A stretch of 64,000 nucleotides of DNA from Alnus glutinosa. Its lineage: Eukaryota; Streptophyta; Magnoliopsida; Fagales; Betulaceae. How positions within the stretch are numbered: position 1 is the stretch's first letter; each line of letters opens with the position of its first letter. Both the position numbers and the translations under genes were made by a program. A model generated the notes under the pieces. The model saw only the letters and a program-made list of their open reading frames with translations. It was not told the origin of the DNA and searched no databases. The DNA lies in the NCBI RefSeq assembly GCF_958979055.1, contig NC_084891.1, positions 26,311,501-26,375,500 of the forward strand, read 5' to 3'. Below are positions 35,449 through 48,174 of this stretch, piece after piece.

Positions 35449-36615
35449 TCAACAACAACAACAATAAAAACTACAAACAACCAATCTACTGGTTAATTCC
35501 CCACTACAGAAGGAGAAGGGTAGTGATGAGTAGGAATCCAACTAGGAGATGTGAATATTAAATTTTTTGTTAATTCTGTCCTGTGTGGGAAACCATTGCC
35601 CGCCTCCTGCAATCGGGCAGGCAATTGAGAAGGTACTTAATGGGCTCATGTCTAAACAAGCTTAAGGCATTTTTACAATTACAATCGGACATGTTACAAT
35701 TCGAACAGGAATTGCAGCCAATCTACTGGTCAGTTAAGGCACCCAGCAAATCCCAAGGGTTCGAACCACTTGCGCGACAACGACGCAAGGACTATAGGAT
35801 CCGTGATGACTTTTACAATAATATTATTTCACGCAGCACACTGTTGTTTTATTAATTATTAATCTTTTATACTTCCATTTTCAGCTTGTCAATGATAAAT
35901 GCATGCTATTCATTATTTTTATTTTTTTATTTTTTTTTTGTTGGGAGTTTTTAAGTCACTTAAAAGACTTGAGTTTGTATAAAAAATTCATGAACAAAAC
36001 TCTTGATTTAAGATAACTTTTTCTTTATGCAACTTAACCCCAACCGGCTACCTAAGTGGAATTCACATGGATCTTGTATGTGCTGATGGAGTCTTCAAGA
36101 AAGGTAAAAGAGCAAATTAAGCAATGACACTGCTTTTCAGCAATTTGCTCTGTAGTAGGTGGTTTGAGCGTTTGTTATACTTGCTAGGCACCATCAAGTT
36201 TTCTACTACCTAAGACAGCAACTCAAAAATTAGCTCAGCGCCATCCAAGCATGAGCAAATCATTAGACAGGTGAGAGACTTGAGAGTAGAGAGAATTAAG
36301 AATTGGAGCCAATATGAAGATTCACTTGACCCAAAATGGGAGAAGAAGCAATCATGAAAGATAAGACTAAATACTAAAGATGTGAAACTCATTAAAACAG
36401 AAACCTTACTTTATGTTGAATTAGGAATTAACCAAACGTATAAAAACAAGAACATCATCCATGGCCACCATAGAAAGCCAAACTTAGTTGAATCAACCAA
36501 ATGTGTCAACAACTTCATCTGAAAAAGAATTGGCACCTACATCTCTGTTATAGGCTTTAGATCTATCTACTCCAAGAAAAAGGACTATTGAAATTGCCTA
36601 ACAGAGATCTACCAA
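35449..36615. repeat. 3' flank of PGM-like copy 3, duplicate of 15826-17050
   Basis: After about 100 bases of unknown origin, a 31-base piece at about 35558-35590 matches the ODR-4-like 3' UTR (about 15235-15268). The sequence then jumps to homology with 15826 onward and runs to the CACTA insertion. The rest of the unit resumes at 55055. No gene is seen. A short T run is at 35922-35939. Confidence 0.7.
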
Positions 36616-37013
36616 CACTACAAAAAAAAAAAAAAGACTATTAGCGGCGACAAAAAGTTGCCGCTAAAAGTCTTTTTGTAGCCGCTATTGCTCAATAGTG
36701 GGGACATGCCGCCGCTGATGTGGTCATTGCAAACACTCCAACGCTAATGATCAATAGCGGCGACACAGTGTCGCCGCTAAAACATTTTTTCTCCGCCGCA
36801 AAATAACTTATAACCAAAATCATGGGTCGCCGCTATTGATAACTCAACAGCGGCGACAAAAGTCGCCGCTAAAACGTTCTTTCCTCGCTGTAAAATACCT
36901 TACAACCAAAATCATAGGTCGCCGCTATTGTTTGACCAATAGCGGCGACCCAATACGTTGCCGCTAATGATATTTTAAAAAAAGTCGCCGCTAATAATGT
37001 TTTATTTTTATTT

Positions 37014-37078
<65 letters not shown>

Positions 37079-37911
37079 GAAGAAGAAGAGCTACAAGTCG
37101 CCGGAGAGACGCCGACGACAGTCACATTACTCTCCGGAAATCGTTCCTCCAAACCATCGAGATTTAGGTTTGACTCGCCGGAAGTCGCACCCCTGATTTC
37201 GCCGAAAATAAGTCGCTAGCCTGCTGGAAATCACGCTCCAGGTCACATTGTTCTGAAAACAAGAACCTTTAAACCAAAATTTTACTCATCCTAGCTAGTT
37301 TCTTCTCCATCATGAATTAAACTCATCCTGCTAGGGAAAAAACAGGGAAACAAATTAAACTCAAAGCCCATTCGGTCCTCTCCCAAAATAACCCCAAAAA
37401 AATTTCACCAGAAAACCCTCAAGAACCCAGGAAATTTTCCCATACCCATACGGCTTTCCCAAAGATTTTCTACCCAAAAATTCGGTACCCATCAACCAGA
37501 ATTCAAAATCTGAGAAGAAACTTACCCCAAAATCGGATCCCCGTTGTTTGGGCTCCAAAAAAAATCGGAAAAATCCCTATCCGACATCGTCGGAGTCGAC
37601 GTCCTCCCCAACGGCAGCCGACCCACCAGAAACATCTCCCTCTCCCTCTTTGATCTCCCTCTCTCGGCCTCTCAAAAAAGAAAAGAAAAAATATGAAGGA
37701 AAAGAAGTAAAGAACGAATTAGGAGGAAGAAGAACGTGCAAATTAAGAATATGTAAGCAGATTCAAAAAAAAAAAAGAAAAAAAGAAAAAGAGGCTCTTC
37801 TTTTAACTTTTGGGAAGTGGCGCGTGCAAGACACGAAATTCACGTGTCCCACGTGCACACCTCACCCTCCCTCCAAAAGGCTTAAGCCTTAAATGCTTAA
37901 TTATCATTAGT

Positions 37912-37943
<32 letters not shown>

Positions 37944-38455
37944 ATTGTTTTTTTTCTTCTTAATTTACAGTTTTTTTTCCTTTTTTATTTAATTTTTTTT
38001 TCTTTTTTTAATTTAACTAAAAGCTGGGTTTACTTTTTATTTTTCGTTTGTTTTGTTTTTTCTAAATAAAAAAAAAATTGTTTTCATAATTTTCTGTTTT
38101 TTTTTTTTAAAAAAAAAAGAAAAGAAAAAAAAAGAAGAAAACTCTTTTTTTTTTTTTCGTTTTTCTTTAATTTCTTTAATTTGTTTTTTTAAAATAACTT
38201 GGCAATTTTGGAACATTACTAAATAATTTTTATTTAATATAATTATATTATTAATTAACTAAATTCGTACGTCACTAAAGAATTTAATTTCAATTTAGTT
38301 TTATATATGTCAAGTATGATTGATCTCACTCTATCACGATTGATCAGACTAATTAATGGACTATGATTGATCAGATGGTCTATCACAGTATTCTATCCTA
38401 ATCGATCAGTCTATTACACTAGGATAGATCGGACATTCGATCGAACCTTCACTAT

Positions 38456-38910
38456 GTCAAGTCTGGTCGATCAAACTCTATCACGATCAATAGATCATCC
38501 GATCAATCATGATAGATCAATATGATCGATATATTATCCGATCAATCATGATAGATCAATAGGATCGATAGATCATTTGATCAATCATGATAGATAAATA
38601 GGATCGATAGATCATCCGATCAATCATGGTAGATTCGATCGATCGATAGATCAATAAGAACGATAGATCATCCGATCGATCATGATAAATCAATAGGATC
38701 GATAAATCATCGGATCAATCATGGTAAAAGATCCGATCGATCATGATAGAAGTCCGATCAATCATGATAGATCCATAGGATCAATAGATCATCTGATCAA
38801 TCATTATAAATCAATATGATCGATAGATCATCCGATCGATCATGATAGATCCATAGGATCGATAGATCATCCCATCGATCATGATAGATCAATAGGATCG
38901 ATAGATTTCA
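38456..38910. repeat. 39-bp GATC-rich minisatellite, left arm
   Basis: The unit is about 39 bases, built from GATAGATCAATAGGATCGAT and AGATCATCCGATCAATCAT with many variants. The array is nearly self-complementary because GATC and CGAT blocks are palindromic. Confidence 0.85.
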
Positions 38911-39284
38911 GTTATTCTTTTAAAAAAAAATAAATTTCAGTTATTATTTTTGTTTTTTTTTTAAAATAAAATAAAATAAAATAAAATAAAATTCGCTTTA
39001 TAAATTTAATCAAAAATTGGTTTTTATTTTTTCTTTTTCGTTTGTTTTTTTTTTAAAAAAAAAATGTTCTTATAATTTTCAGTTATTTCTTCGTTTGCTT
39101 TTTTTTTTTTTTTTTATTTTTTTTAAAAAAAGGTGAATATATATTAAATAAGAATATTAAATCGAAAACTTCACTAATAATATTTTTTTAAAAAAATCAA
39201 TTTTTCTGTACAGGGTTGATTTGTTTTGAAAAAATTTCATAGGCTAATATGATTTTATTTATTTATTTTATTTTATTGTGTAGG

Positions 39285-39795
39285 GTCAATAGCGACGACT
39301 TTTATATGTCGCCGCTATTGAACTAGCATCAGCGACAACTTTAAATGTCGCCGCTAATGAATATAATTTTTTATTTTTATTTTTTTGTGTAGGATCAATA
39401 GTGGCGACATTAGATATCGTCGCTATTGACCTATTGTTAGTAGCAACTTTTGGATGTCGCCGCTATTGATCTAGCATCAGTGGCAATATCTAATGTCGCC
39501 GTTAATGAATATGATTTATTTATTTATTATTAATTTTTTTTATTGTGTAGGGTCAATAGCGGCGAACCCAATTATCGCCGCTATTGATCTAACATCAACG
39601 ACGATATTAGATGTCGCCGCTGATGAATATGATATTTTTTTTTTTAATTTTTTATATTGTGTAGGGTCGATATCGACGACTTTTATATGCCGCCGCTATT
39701 GATCTAGCATCAACGGCAACTTTAAATGTCGCCGCTAATGAATATGATTTATTAATTTTTTTTTCTATTTTTTTTTATTGATTAGGGTCAATAGC
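39285..39795. repeat. subterminal palindromic array, left arm
   Basis: About five units of roughly 100-120 bases each contain GGGTCAATAGCGGCGAC, a partner TGTCGCCGCTATTGA, and a spacer ATGAATATGATTTATT then TTATTGTGTAG. Each unit can fold on itself. Confidence 0.8.
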
Positions 39796-40765
39796 GACGA
39801 CATGCCGAACTAAATGAATAGAACTTGAACATATCACAGAGCTAGAATTTGTTCAAGCTTGACTCATTTATTTTTTGAATGAACTCAAGGTTGTTTACAA
39901 ATTGCTCAAATAACTTATTCATTTCTTATATAAAGTAAATATCATGATATTTTTTTTTTTTTTGGTAAATCTATAATAATTTTTATTGAATTAATTATTG
40001 GTAAGATTTAATCATTTAAGTTAGTTAAACAAATTAACTTTAATCTTAAATAATCCAATCTCGAATTTATATTTATGTTTTATAATATGTATATAAATTC
40101 ATGATGCACACACATAAACATACTCGATCATGTCCACACAAAAACTCATATATCTAAATCAAGATTCACAATAATAATAATTCAAGCTATATATATTATA
40201 TTAGCAAGAGAATTTCTCATTATTTAAGTTGTTTTAATTACGAAATTAAAATAATATTATTAAAAAAAAAAAAAAAAAGTTGTACGAGTTTATAGGCCGT
40301 CGAGTTTATACAAAAACAACTCATTTAATAATTGAGAGTTCGAATCAAATTTATAGAAACAGGTATTGAGCGAGTCGTGGAACCGAAATTAAATCATGTG
40401 CATGGAGATTCAAAAGACACAATTAAAAAGAAATGATCGTAGTGTCATTTCAAGTACAATCACAAAAGGCAGCATGCATCCAAATTAAAGAAATGAACGT
40501 ACAAAATTAAATATGATTCTCATCAGCTAAGCCCTAATCAATCTCCTTCATAATTAAATAATTAAAATTGGAGAAATAATTTTTCTTCATTACATTATCG
40601 CACATCAATCATATACCAAGACACATAGGGTGTAGGACTTATATATGTGAGTCTCATATACATGAGTCTCACATTCAATGTGTCTTGGTGTAGAATTAAT
40701 GTAAGATAATCTGATGTAGGAATAACACATTCCTTAAAGTTGTACGTACTCGTACGTGCGACGTC
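39796..40765. other. non-CACTA DNA 3' of the BBX32-like gene
   Basis: The sequence leaves CACTA homology at about 39795. AT-rich DNA follows with a few GAGTTTATACGAG-like blocks that resemble hAT-type subterminal sequence at low confidence. The last few hundred bases before 40766 should hold the 3' UTR of the B-box gene. No other gene is seen. Confidence 0.45.
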
Positions 40766-41611
40766 TCAGGCGGTGGAGCACTCGGCCCATCCTTCCTTTA
40801 AAACACGTCGCGCTCTCTTGGCTCTTACCACACTTGTGACCCTCGCCTCGGTGGCCAGAATCAGCCTGGCTGCCACTCCAGACACCTTCTCTAGCCTCCT
40901 CAGGTTCTGGCACGTGGACAGTGACCCTAACCTGTCCCTGCAAAATCTCAAGGCCAACCAAAGCGACACCGCCATAGACACTCTGAAGGGCAACATCGCC
41001 AACCAGTCCAAACAAAATCCCAAATGTTTCGCTGCCGAGGGAACAACCAAAATACCATTTACCCCCAGCTTCCTGCACCAATTCATGAAAATGCCCTCGG
41101 CCTTCGCGTCCACGCTCAGCGACACTCCTTTGACCTTCATCTTTGCCGACGCGGAGAACATCGCCGGGCCCGGAACATTCTCATTCATGTCGGATATCTC
41201 CGTGAAAGAGCCTGAGACGCTCTGTTTCAATACATGCTCTCTTATTCTCCGATCATCAAGCGCGATCCTCTTCGGAGCAGCGGCGTGAGACTCGGTGCTG
41301 GAAACGCAAGTGGAAGAAGACGACAAGGAATCGACGTCTTCGGAAAGTGCATATGGCGGCAAGCAAGAGTGACAAATTTGAGGGAGGAGGATCGAAGTTC
41401 CGGCATCGGAAATTCGGTATCCGGTGAAAGCGTTGCATTTGGAGCAGAGTGATTGGCGAAGATGGGCAGCGACGAGGAAATTGGCCTGGTGAACCCTAGC
41501 GTCGCAGTGGAAGCAAAGAAACGCAGCGTCAGAGGCGCAGTACAGAGAAGCCTCTTCGCTGCAGAGCTCGCAAACTTTAGCTTTCTTCATCGCGATCTTA
41601 GAAGATTTCAA
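40766..41611 (-). CDS. BBX32: BBX32-like single B-box zinc-finger protein
   Basis: One exon of 281 codons, intact from ATG at 41611 to stop. Residues 14-50 form one complete B-box with ligands Cys14, Cys17, Cys25, Asp28, Cys33, Cys36, His41 and His50 (CELCSEEASLYC, HCDARVH). There is no second B-box and no CCT domain. The C-terminal half has GIFMNWCRKLGVNG, CQNLRRLEKVSGVAA and a final EGWAE, which recall Arabidopsis BBX32, a regulator that dampens light signalling by binding other B-box or HY5-type factors (family knowledge). It has no DNA-binding domain of its own, so it probably acts by protein contact in the nucleus. A later Met8 is a possible second start. The gene is GC-rich against AT-rich flanks and lies inside the CACTA-bounded segment. 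Confidence 0.92.
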   Translation of the reverse strand: MKSSKIAMKKAKVCELCSEEASLYCASDAAFLCFHCDARVHQANFLVAAHLRQSLCSKCNAFTGYRISDAGTSILLPQICHSCLPPYALSEDVDSLSSSSTCVSSTESHAAAPKRIALDDRRIREHVLKQSVSGSFTEISDMNENVPGPAMFSASAKMKVKGVSLSVDAKAEGIFMNWCRKLGVNGILVVPSAAKHLGFCLDWLAMLPFRVSMAVSLWLALRFCRDRLGSLSTCQNLRRLEKVSGVAARLILATEARVTSVVRAKRARRVLKEGWAECSTA

Positions 41612-41636
41612 CGTAATCCGGTTAGTAGAAATGAGA

Positions 41637-41651
41637 GAGATATATAGATAT
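41637..41651 (-). promoter_or_regulatory. TATA-like box of the BBX32-like gene
   Basis: On the gene's strand the sequence reads ATATCTATATATCTC, about 26-40 bases upstream of the ATG. This would imply a very short leader if used. A CT/GA-rich stretch follows upstream. The call rests on motif and position only. Confidence 0.4.
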
Positions 41652-42119
41652 GGAAGAGTAGAGGGATTGAGAGATTTGAGGTCCGCAAAGAGTGGGTGTG
41701 GAATGGTTTTTCAAGAGTGTGAAAAATGTGTTTAAAATGAGCTAGAGAGAAAGGTGGTGGGTGTAACATGCAATTTTTCTTTTTATAATTTTCTTAAATA
41801 TTTATTTATTTATGTGGGCAATTTTAAGGCCCTACTTTTAGTACCTTCCCTTGTCCACATAAACCTCGTTTCCCTCCAACTGCTCCATCTTCTGATTTTC
41901 CTTTTAATTTTCACCTTTATCCTTTAATTAATTGTTGCTCGATCTAATTATTTTCCATCTCTATTTGAGGCTCAATGCATAACTTTCTTTTACCCCTAAA
42001 AAAAGAACAATAGAGGAAAACAAACCTATACAACATAAACGGTTGAATTTAATCCCCCTCTTCACTGTACGATGGAACTTTCGTACAAGCCAACAGACAA
42101 AGTTTCATAACAAGCCATC

Positions 42120-42334
42120 TGTAATGCCCCATATTTTAATTATTATTGACACAATATTAATAATAAAAAATACAAAAAATTTATTAGGTAAGTTAAGTTA
42201 ACTTATTCAATAAGTTGTAAAAAAAAAAACTAACAACTTGCTGTGCAAGTTGTCTTCTTCTTAATTCTTATTTCTTCTTTCTTGTTTTCTCCCGAGTGCA
42301 CAGACCCACAGAGACCAAGAGAGAACGGAGAGAT

Positions 42335-42398
<64 letters not shown>

Positions 42399-42523
42399 GA
42401 GATCGAGTGAGAGAGATGCTAGGAGATCGAGAGAGATGGAGACTGTGAACCTGGGACTCTGGCTCGATTTTCGGCGGGTCTGACAGAGACGGAACAGAGA
42501 GGGAGAGCCGGAGGCCGATCCTC
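42120..42523 (+). mobile_element. left part of an outer LTR remnant
   Basis: It starts TGTAATGCCCCATA, a typical Gypsy-LTR opening. It carries a long GA microsatellite (42338-42394) and then GC-rich sequence. It is interrupted by the inner LTR at 42524 and appears to continue at 46175-47410. Its far end is cut by the junction with the right CACTA arm, so no target duplication can be checked. Confidence 0.5.
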
Positions 42524-44913
42524 TATAACACCTCAAATTTTTTTCAATATTTTTGGGCTTAAAAAAAAATATATATAAATTTATATATATATACATATGT
42601 TTAAAAAAAAAAAAAAATCTTCAATGCTCTTGAACGGTGTCGTTTTATTAAGGGAGTAAATTTTTTCTCTCACACGATGTTTTCCACCCTTCGTCTCTCT
42701 CTTGACAAGCTGCCATACCCTTGCACGTTCAGAGTATGGCCTGAAGCAGAAAACATCGACACCTTTCAAAAACCTTCAGCCACTTCTTGCCATGTTTCAG
42801 TCCAGAGTAAACACGTTGAGCCCATGCATCAACCCGTTAGCCAATAGCTCCACTCTTCTTCTATTTAACTACTCTTCTCGCCATGCATTCCAAGCATCGG
42901 CAGAAAATTCAGTACTTGCCCATTTTCAAAACCTAATCCAGCAGGTATTTTTTTATTTTCCTCTTTGTTTCTTTCGTTAAGCTTTTAGGTGATTCAGAGT
43001 GTTTTAGTTCTGTGAACTCTCTGCTTGTAAATCAATTAAACTGTGTTGAGTTGAAGCTTTAATTTCTGTAAATGGGTTGCGATTTTTTTTGGCTCCTGAG
43101 CACTATGATTTATTTTCTTTTTCTTCCTTTCTTTTCTTTGGTTGGACGCACCTCCCCCTTAGTATTTCTTCTCTCCCCTGCTTCTTTCTTCTCTCTTCTT
43201 TTTCTTTTCTTGTTTCTGAGAGAGAGTTGGAGAGAGGGGAGAAATTGAGAAAACAGAGTAGGGAAAGGGAGAGACCGGCCGAGTGAGGGAGGTGGGGAAG
43301 AGAGAAGACCCAGCCGGTGGGCTAGCCACCGGACTGGGCGGACGGTGCCGCAGGGCCGGCAGATCGCGGCCCCGCGCCGGCAACGCCACCGGAGGGCGTC
43401 TTTCCGGCGATGTCTGGCTCCCTGTGAGTGTTAAATTATGGGTTTTAAATTTTCAGAATATAGGTTGAATGGATCTTGAGAGATTTTTTAGAGTTTTGAT
43501 CTTGTTTCTATTTGGGTTCCTTGATTTCTTTTCCTGTTGAGCCCAACTGAGAGGAAGAGATGAGGGAGAGATCGAAAGAGGGAGAAGGAAGAGAGAACCG
43601 GTGGGTGAGCCACCGGTTGGGGCGGACTAGAGCAGTGGGCCGGTAGGCCACGGCTCGGCGTCGGCAAGCTGCAGGGGAGTCCGATTTTTTTTGGTTTTTC
43701 AAGATGGGTTTTGTTGGTTTCTTTGTTCAGATTTCAGTTTTGTTTGTGGGAAGTTCTTTTGGTTCGTAGAGCAGATTGGGTTTCAGGTGATAGGAAACAA
43801 ATCTGGGTTGTTTTTCAGGCAGAGGAACCGAATGGGATTGAAGGATTTTTGGAGTTTTATTTTGTGTAAATCACTCTGGATTCTCATTTGTTCATATTGG
43901 TGTTTAATTGTGTAAAGATTTTTGGCTTGTGTTGTAGAAAATTTCTGGTTTGTAAGCTTTTGGAATGAGGAGTTTTCTCTCGTGGTTTTGGATACTGAAT
44001 AGATCTTTTTTTTTTTTTTTTTTTTTTCTGGATGCTGGGTATGGATAACTGAGTTTGTTGGTTGTTGTTATTGGGATTTTGGTGCAATTATATGATGATT
44101 TGTAGTGTCTGGAAATTGGAATTTCCAGTTAGTGGGTAGCCGATTGTGGAGGATTTTTTTTTATTATAAAAGCTGAATGGTTATTTTTGGATGAAGTATT
44201 ATATCAATTATTCTACGCTTGGATATGTAAATTAATATAGGGTTTGTTTCTGGATTTTTTGTTGAAATATTGAGACTCTCCACTAAATCTCTTTTGGTAT
44301 ATCAGATATGTTGAACCTCTTTTATATGAAAATTGAGTTGTTATTAAACAAAGTATGTTTATTGGTGTGTGAATTGAGATTATTCTTGCTGAGTTTCAGT
44401 ATTTGTGTTAATTGAAATTCTTCTTGATAGTCCCTGTGAATAAATTACTGATAGAGTTAGACTTATATCCAAATTGCATCCTTTTAAATTCTTTAGAGTA
44501 ATTCGGTACAGAACCATTATTCCTGTTTTAGGGACTTGTTATTTGGCTACTAACTTGGGATATAAACACTGAATTGTTACCCTGTGCTGTCTAAATTAGG
44601 AACATGAACTAATCCTTTGGTTACCACAATCTAAGCTAGATTTATATGCACAATTTTCATGGATGTATTGCACTATGAAAACTGGAACATCCTGGAAAAA
44701 TTCAGATCATGCAAAGAGGCAATAATGAAAACTAGGAAATTTCCTTTTAAAACCACATGAGTTTCTTTGAAATATTGTAGTTGCTAGAATTTTTTTTTAC
44801 CACTACTTGAATAAGTGATGACCCATGTGATTATAGAAATTTTAAAATTTGCATTGCAGAAACATGTCTTTATTTTAAAACTTTAGTGTCATATGCACTC
44901 AAGTTAATTATTT

Positions 44914-44945
<32 letters not shown>

Positions 44946-46169
44946 CCTTAAAATCTATTTTTTTTTCTGTGATCCTAACTAGGTAGAAGTATCCAACACC
45001 TCACTCAGGACCACCAAGGTAAGGGAACACAACCTTAAAAACCCCGGCAAATTTTTAAATAAAATTTTGTTTTCAAAAGAAAACGTCGGGAATTTTCAAA
45101 AGATTCTTTTACTTGAATATTGTTTATTCTATGAAATAATGAATATGTTACCTATGAACCACAAGAACAAGTAAGAAGATTATGGTATGAATGAAGATGA
45201 TGATTCTCAAAATAAATTTATATGTTACATGAACAAGTTGATGAAGTAATGATTCACTTACATGAATGTATGTTTTATATGCATCACATAAAGTTTAATC
45301 CCACGGCACCATAATGATGTGATCCGGATCTTTTAATGATAATGATGGGTAGCAGGGCAACCACACCAAAAGTGTGGGGCTATCGGCCGGGGGGTTCTCA
45401 CCTAGGGAGCTTCCTAACCCGGCAGCTCTTCCCTGTGACGACAGGATGAGCCTATGGATCCCTTGGGATCGGTCCTATGGACGAGCCTAACGTGCACCGC
45501 TCACGGTTAAATAGCGGAAGTGGGCCAGTGGTAGATAAAACTTACACATTATGAATGATTATTATGAATGCACATTTCTTATTATTACTGAATTTTTATT
45601 TATGTGAAAATTTTTAAAATGTGTAAATTAATTTTATATTATATCTTATGCTTTGTTGTGTTACTTACTGAGTTGTTGAACTCACCCCCTTACCCTTACA
45701 ATTCTTTACAGATGGCGCTTCACATCATCATCCTCATAGCGGGCGTACCCATAGGGGTCGCTACCTATGATGATCCACAGTTCTGGCCCATTGATGCCGA
45801 TCAGTGGGTTTATGTTTGTTTTGATAGCCCGTGATCATAACGTTTAGTCAGGGATTTATTTTTGTTTATGTATAGTTAATGACACTGCTAGTCCGAACCA
45901 GCATGGAGATAGTAGTAGTATCCCTCCAAGAAATAGTACGAAGACCGGATGATTTTTTTGTATGAACAGTGTTTTATTTTGTGATCCTTGACTATCTGTA
46001 TTAGCTGAAATGTTACTAAGACTTATTATGTATGTGAAATTATAAGTATTAATCTACATCCTGTGTTTGTTGTGTCATTCTCTTTTAATATTAAAAGATT
46101 TAAATTTGTGGATGATTTTATTTTTCTCAAGTTCACGTATCCCCTTTTTCCCAAAACGGGGGCGTGACA
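42524..46169 (+). mobile_element. 3.6-kb solo LTR (Gypsy-type)
   Basis: The element begins TATAACACCTC (TG expected, changed to TA) and ends GGGGGCGTGACA, with TCCTC on both sides as a 5-base target duplication. No pol or gag domain and no internal pair of LTRs is seen, so a large solo LTR is the simplest reading. It includes a GC-rich stretch at 43250-43430 and a TA run at about 44922-44945. Short open frames inside (42702, 45604) are not supported as genes. Confidence 0.65.
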
Positions 46170-46174
46170 TCCTC

Positions 46175-47410
46175 TGTGGGTCGTCGGGGCCGAAGCTGGG
46201 TCGTCGCCGGTGAGCTAGGGGTGCGATTTTTCCGGTGAAGCCATGACCCGCAGCCCGCCAGACCTGAGAGAGAGAACCCGGGCAGTTCGTGAACCCGTGA
46301 GGACCCGATCTTCCATGGGTCACCGGAGGCGCAATTCTGATGGCTTGAAGGCTGGTTTTCCAGCGGTCCAGTGAACGATTTCTGGCGATTTATAGTAGAT
46401 TTTCTGAGTTGAACAGAAGTACCCTGTGTAAGTGATTCTTGTAATTTCTATTTGATTTATTGTTGATGATAAACAATTGGGTGTTTTAGATTGTTAATTT
46501 TGAGGGTTTGGGTTCTTATTGAACCCATGTATCCGATTGTGGGAATTTTGGGTTCCGTATGGCTGATTGTGATAATTGGGTTTTGTTGGATTATGGGTTG
46601 ATGATTTTTGGGGGTTCTCTGTGGATTAGCCGGATGCTTGTTTTGTTTCCATTTGAGTTGGTTTTTTTCCTGTTTTAGTAGTCGGCTGACAGTGTATATG
46701 GGTGTTGGCCGTGAATATATATGTTCTTGGATTTATGGGTTAGGTTTGTGTCCATTGTTGATGGGTACTCTGATTTGGGGTATAATCAATCGTTGATGGA
46801 ATTCTCGGGTAGAACCTGTGTATATATGCTGTTTTGGTTAGCCGATTTGTGGGTTGATTTTAGTTGATAAATTGTGGATTTGGATTTCCTGTTTAGCTGT
46901 GTAGCCGATTATAGTATTATCCCCTATTTTCAGTATTTTTTGAAGAATGATTATGTGTTTTTCATATTGAGGATTTGAGTTTTGTTAGTTGTATAGTCCC
47001 TGATTTTACTACGTTATTGTGTTTCCTATTCTGGTTATGTGTGTGTGAGCTGAGAGTGATTGGTCTATGTTCTGAAAATTGGGTATAGATTTTGTTAGGT
47101 GTTTGTCCGATTGTATTGGTGATCTGTTAACTTTTGGAGCTAGGTTTATCTTCTGTTTTTAACTGAATTAATTATGGGAATTGGGTATGCTGTTTTGCTG
47201 TGATTTTTTGTTGAGGTTATGTGATAGCTGTAGGTTAATTTGGAGATTATCATGTTTTATTCAAAATAACCGAGTAGTGTTTAATGTGATTTTGGATATT
47301 AATTTCATAGTTGGAAGAATGGCATTAGTAAATGATTTTCGCATGAGTTAGTATAATATTAGGTTGTTTGGGTCATGGACTCTCGGACTAAGGATTATGT
47401 ATTCAAGGGG
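46175..47410 (+). mobile_element. right part of the outer LTR remnant
   Basis: This continues the outer LTR after removal of the inner one: GGCCGATCCTC on the left joins TGTGGGTCGTCGGGGCCG here. The body is T/G-rich with no coding sequence. It ends abruptly at the start of the right CACTA arm. Confidence 0.45.
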
Positions 47411-47569
47411 GGTCGGCAGCGTCGGAAAAATCCCTCTCCGACATCGCCGGCGTCGGCGTCCTCCCCAGCGGCAGCAAACCCACTAGAAACGTCTCCCTCT
47501 CCCCACACCCCCTCCAAAAGGCTTAATCCTTAAATGCTTAATTATCATTAGTTGTATTTTTTTAAAAAA

Positions 47570-47666
<97 letters not shown>

Positions 47667-48174
47667 GTTTTTTTTCTTAATTTACAGTTTTTTTTTTCGT
47701 TTTTCTTTTTAATTTTTTTTTCCTTTTTTAATTTAACAGAAAACTAGTTTTACTTTTTTATTTTTCGTTTGTTTTGTTTTTTCTAAAAAAAAAAATTGTT
47801 AACATAATTTTCTATTTCTTTTTTTTTTTAAAAAAAAAAAAAAGAAAAGAAAAGAAATTTTTTTTTTCTTTATTTTTTTAATTTGTTTTTTAAAAATAAC
47901 TTGGCAATTTTGGCACATTACTAAATAATTTTTATTTAATATAATTATATTCTTAATTAACTAAATTCATACGTCACTAAAGAATTTAATTTCAATTTAG
48001 TTTTATATATGCCAAGTATGATTGATCTCACTCTATCACGATTGATCGAACTAATTAATGCACTATGATTGATCAGATGGTCTATCGATCATATTATTCT
48101 ATCCTAATTGATCAGTCTACTACACTAGGATCGATCGGACATTCGATCGAACCTTCACTAAGTCAAGTCTGGTC

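Larger units (their letters stand above)
36616..39795. mobile_element. left CACTA arm, lacking its 3' terminus
   Basis: It contains the 5' subterminal repeats (to about 36990), a TA microsatellite (37020-37074), a GC-richer stretch (37080-37900) with small open frames but no recognised protein, a second TA run (37918-37943), A/T-rich DNA, a GATC-rich minisatellite and a palindromic GCGGCGAC array (39285-39795). Homology to the right arm begins at about 37562. The array stops where the right arm would continue into its terminal ~300 bases. Confidence 0.7.

Noticed and set aside
37361..37892. Small frames in the left CACTA arm as a captured gene or transposase
   Set aside because: Neither strand gives a recognisable domain, and the region is low in complexity. 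No TNPD/TNPA motifs are visible.
38456..38910. CRISPR-like array of spaced repeats
   Set aside because: This is plant nuclear DNA. Units are contiguous and variable with no unique spacers, so it is a minisatellite.
40740..41288. 182-codon plus-strand frame opposite the BBX32-like gene
   Set aside because: It is antisense to a well-supported B-box protein. The GC-rich coding strand leaves a long open complement.
42261..42596. Open frame across the GA repeat (Ser/Leu-rich peptide)
   Set aside because: The frame exists only because the dinucleotide repeat has no stops. It lies in an LTR remnant and has no domain.
45604..45834. 76-codon frame (MKIFKMCKLILYY...) as a secreted peptide
   Set aside because: It lies within the solo LTR with no conserved pattern I know. 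A hydrophobic start in AT-rich DNA is expected by chance.
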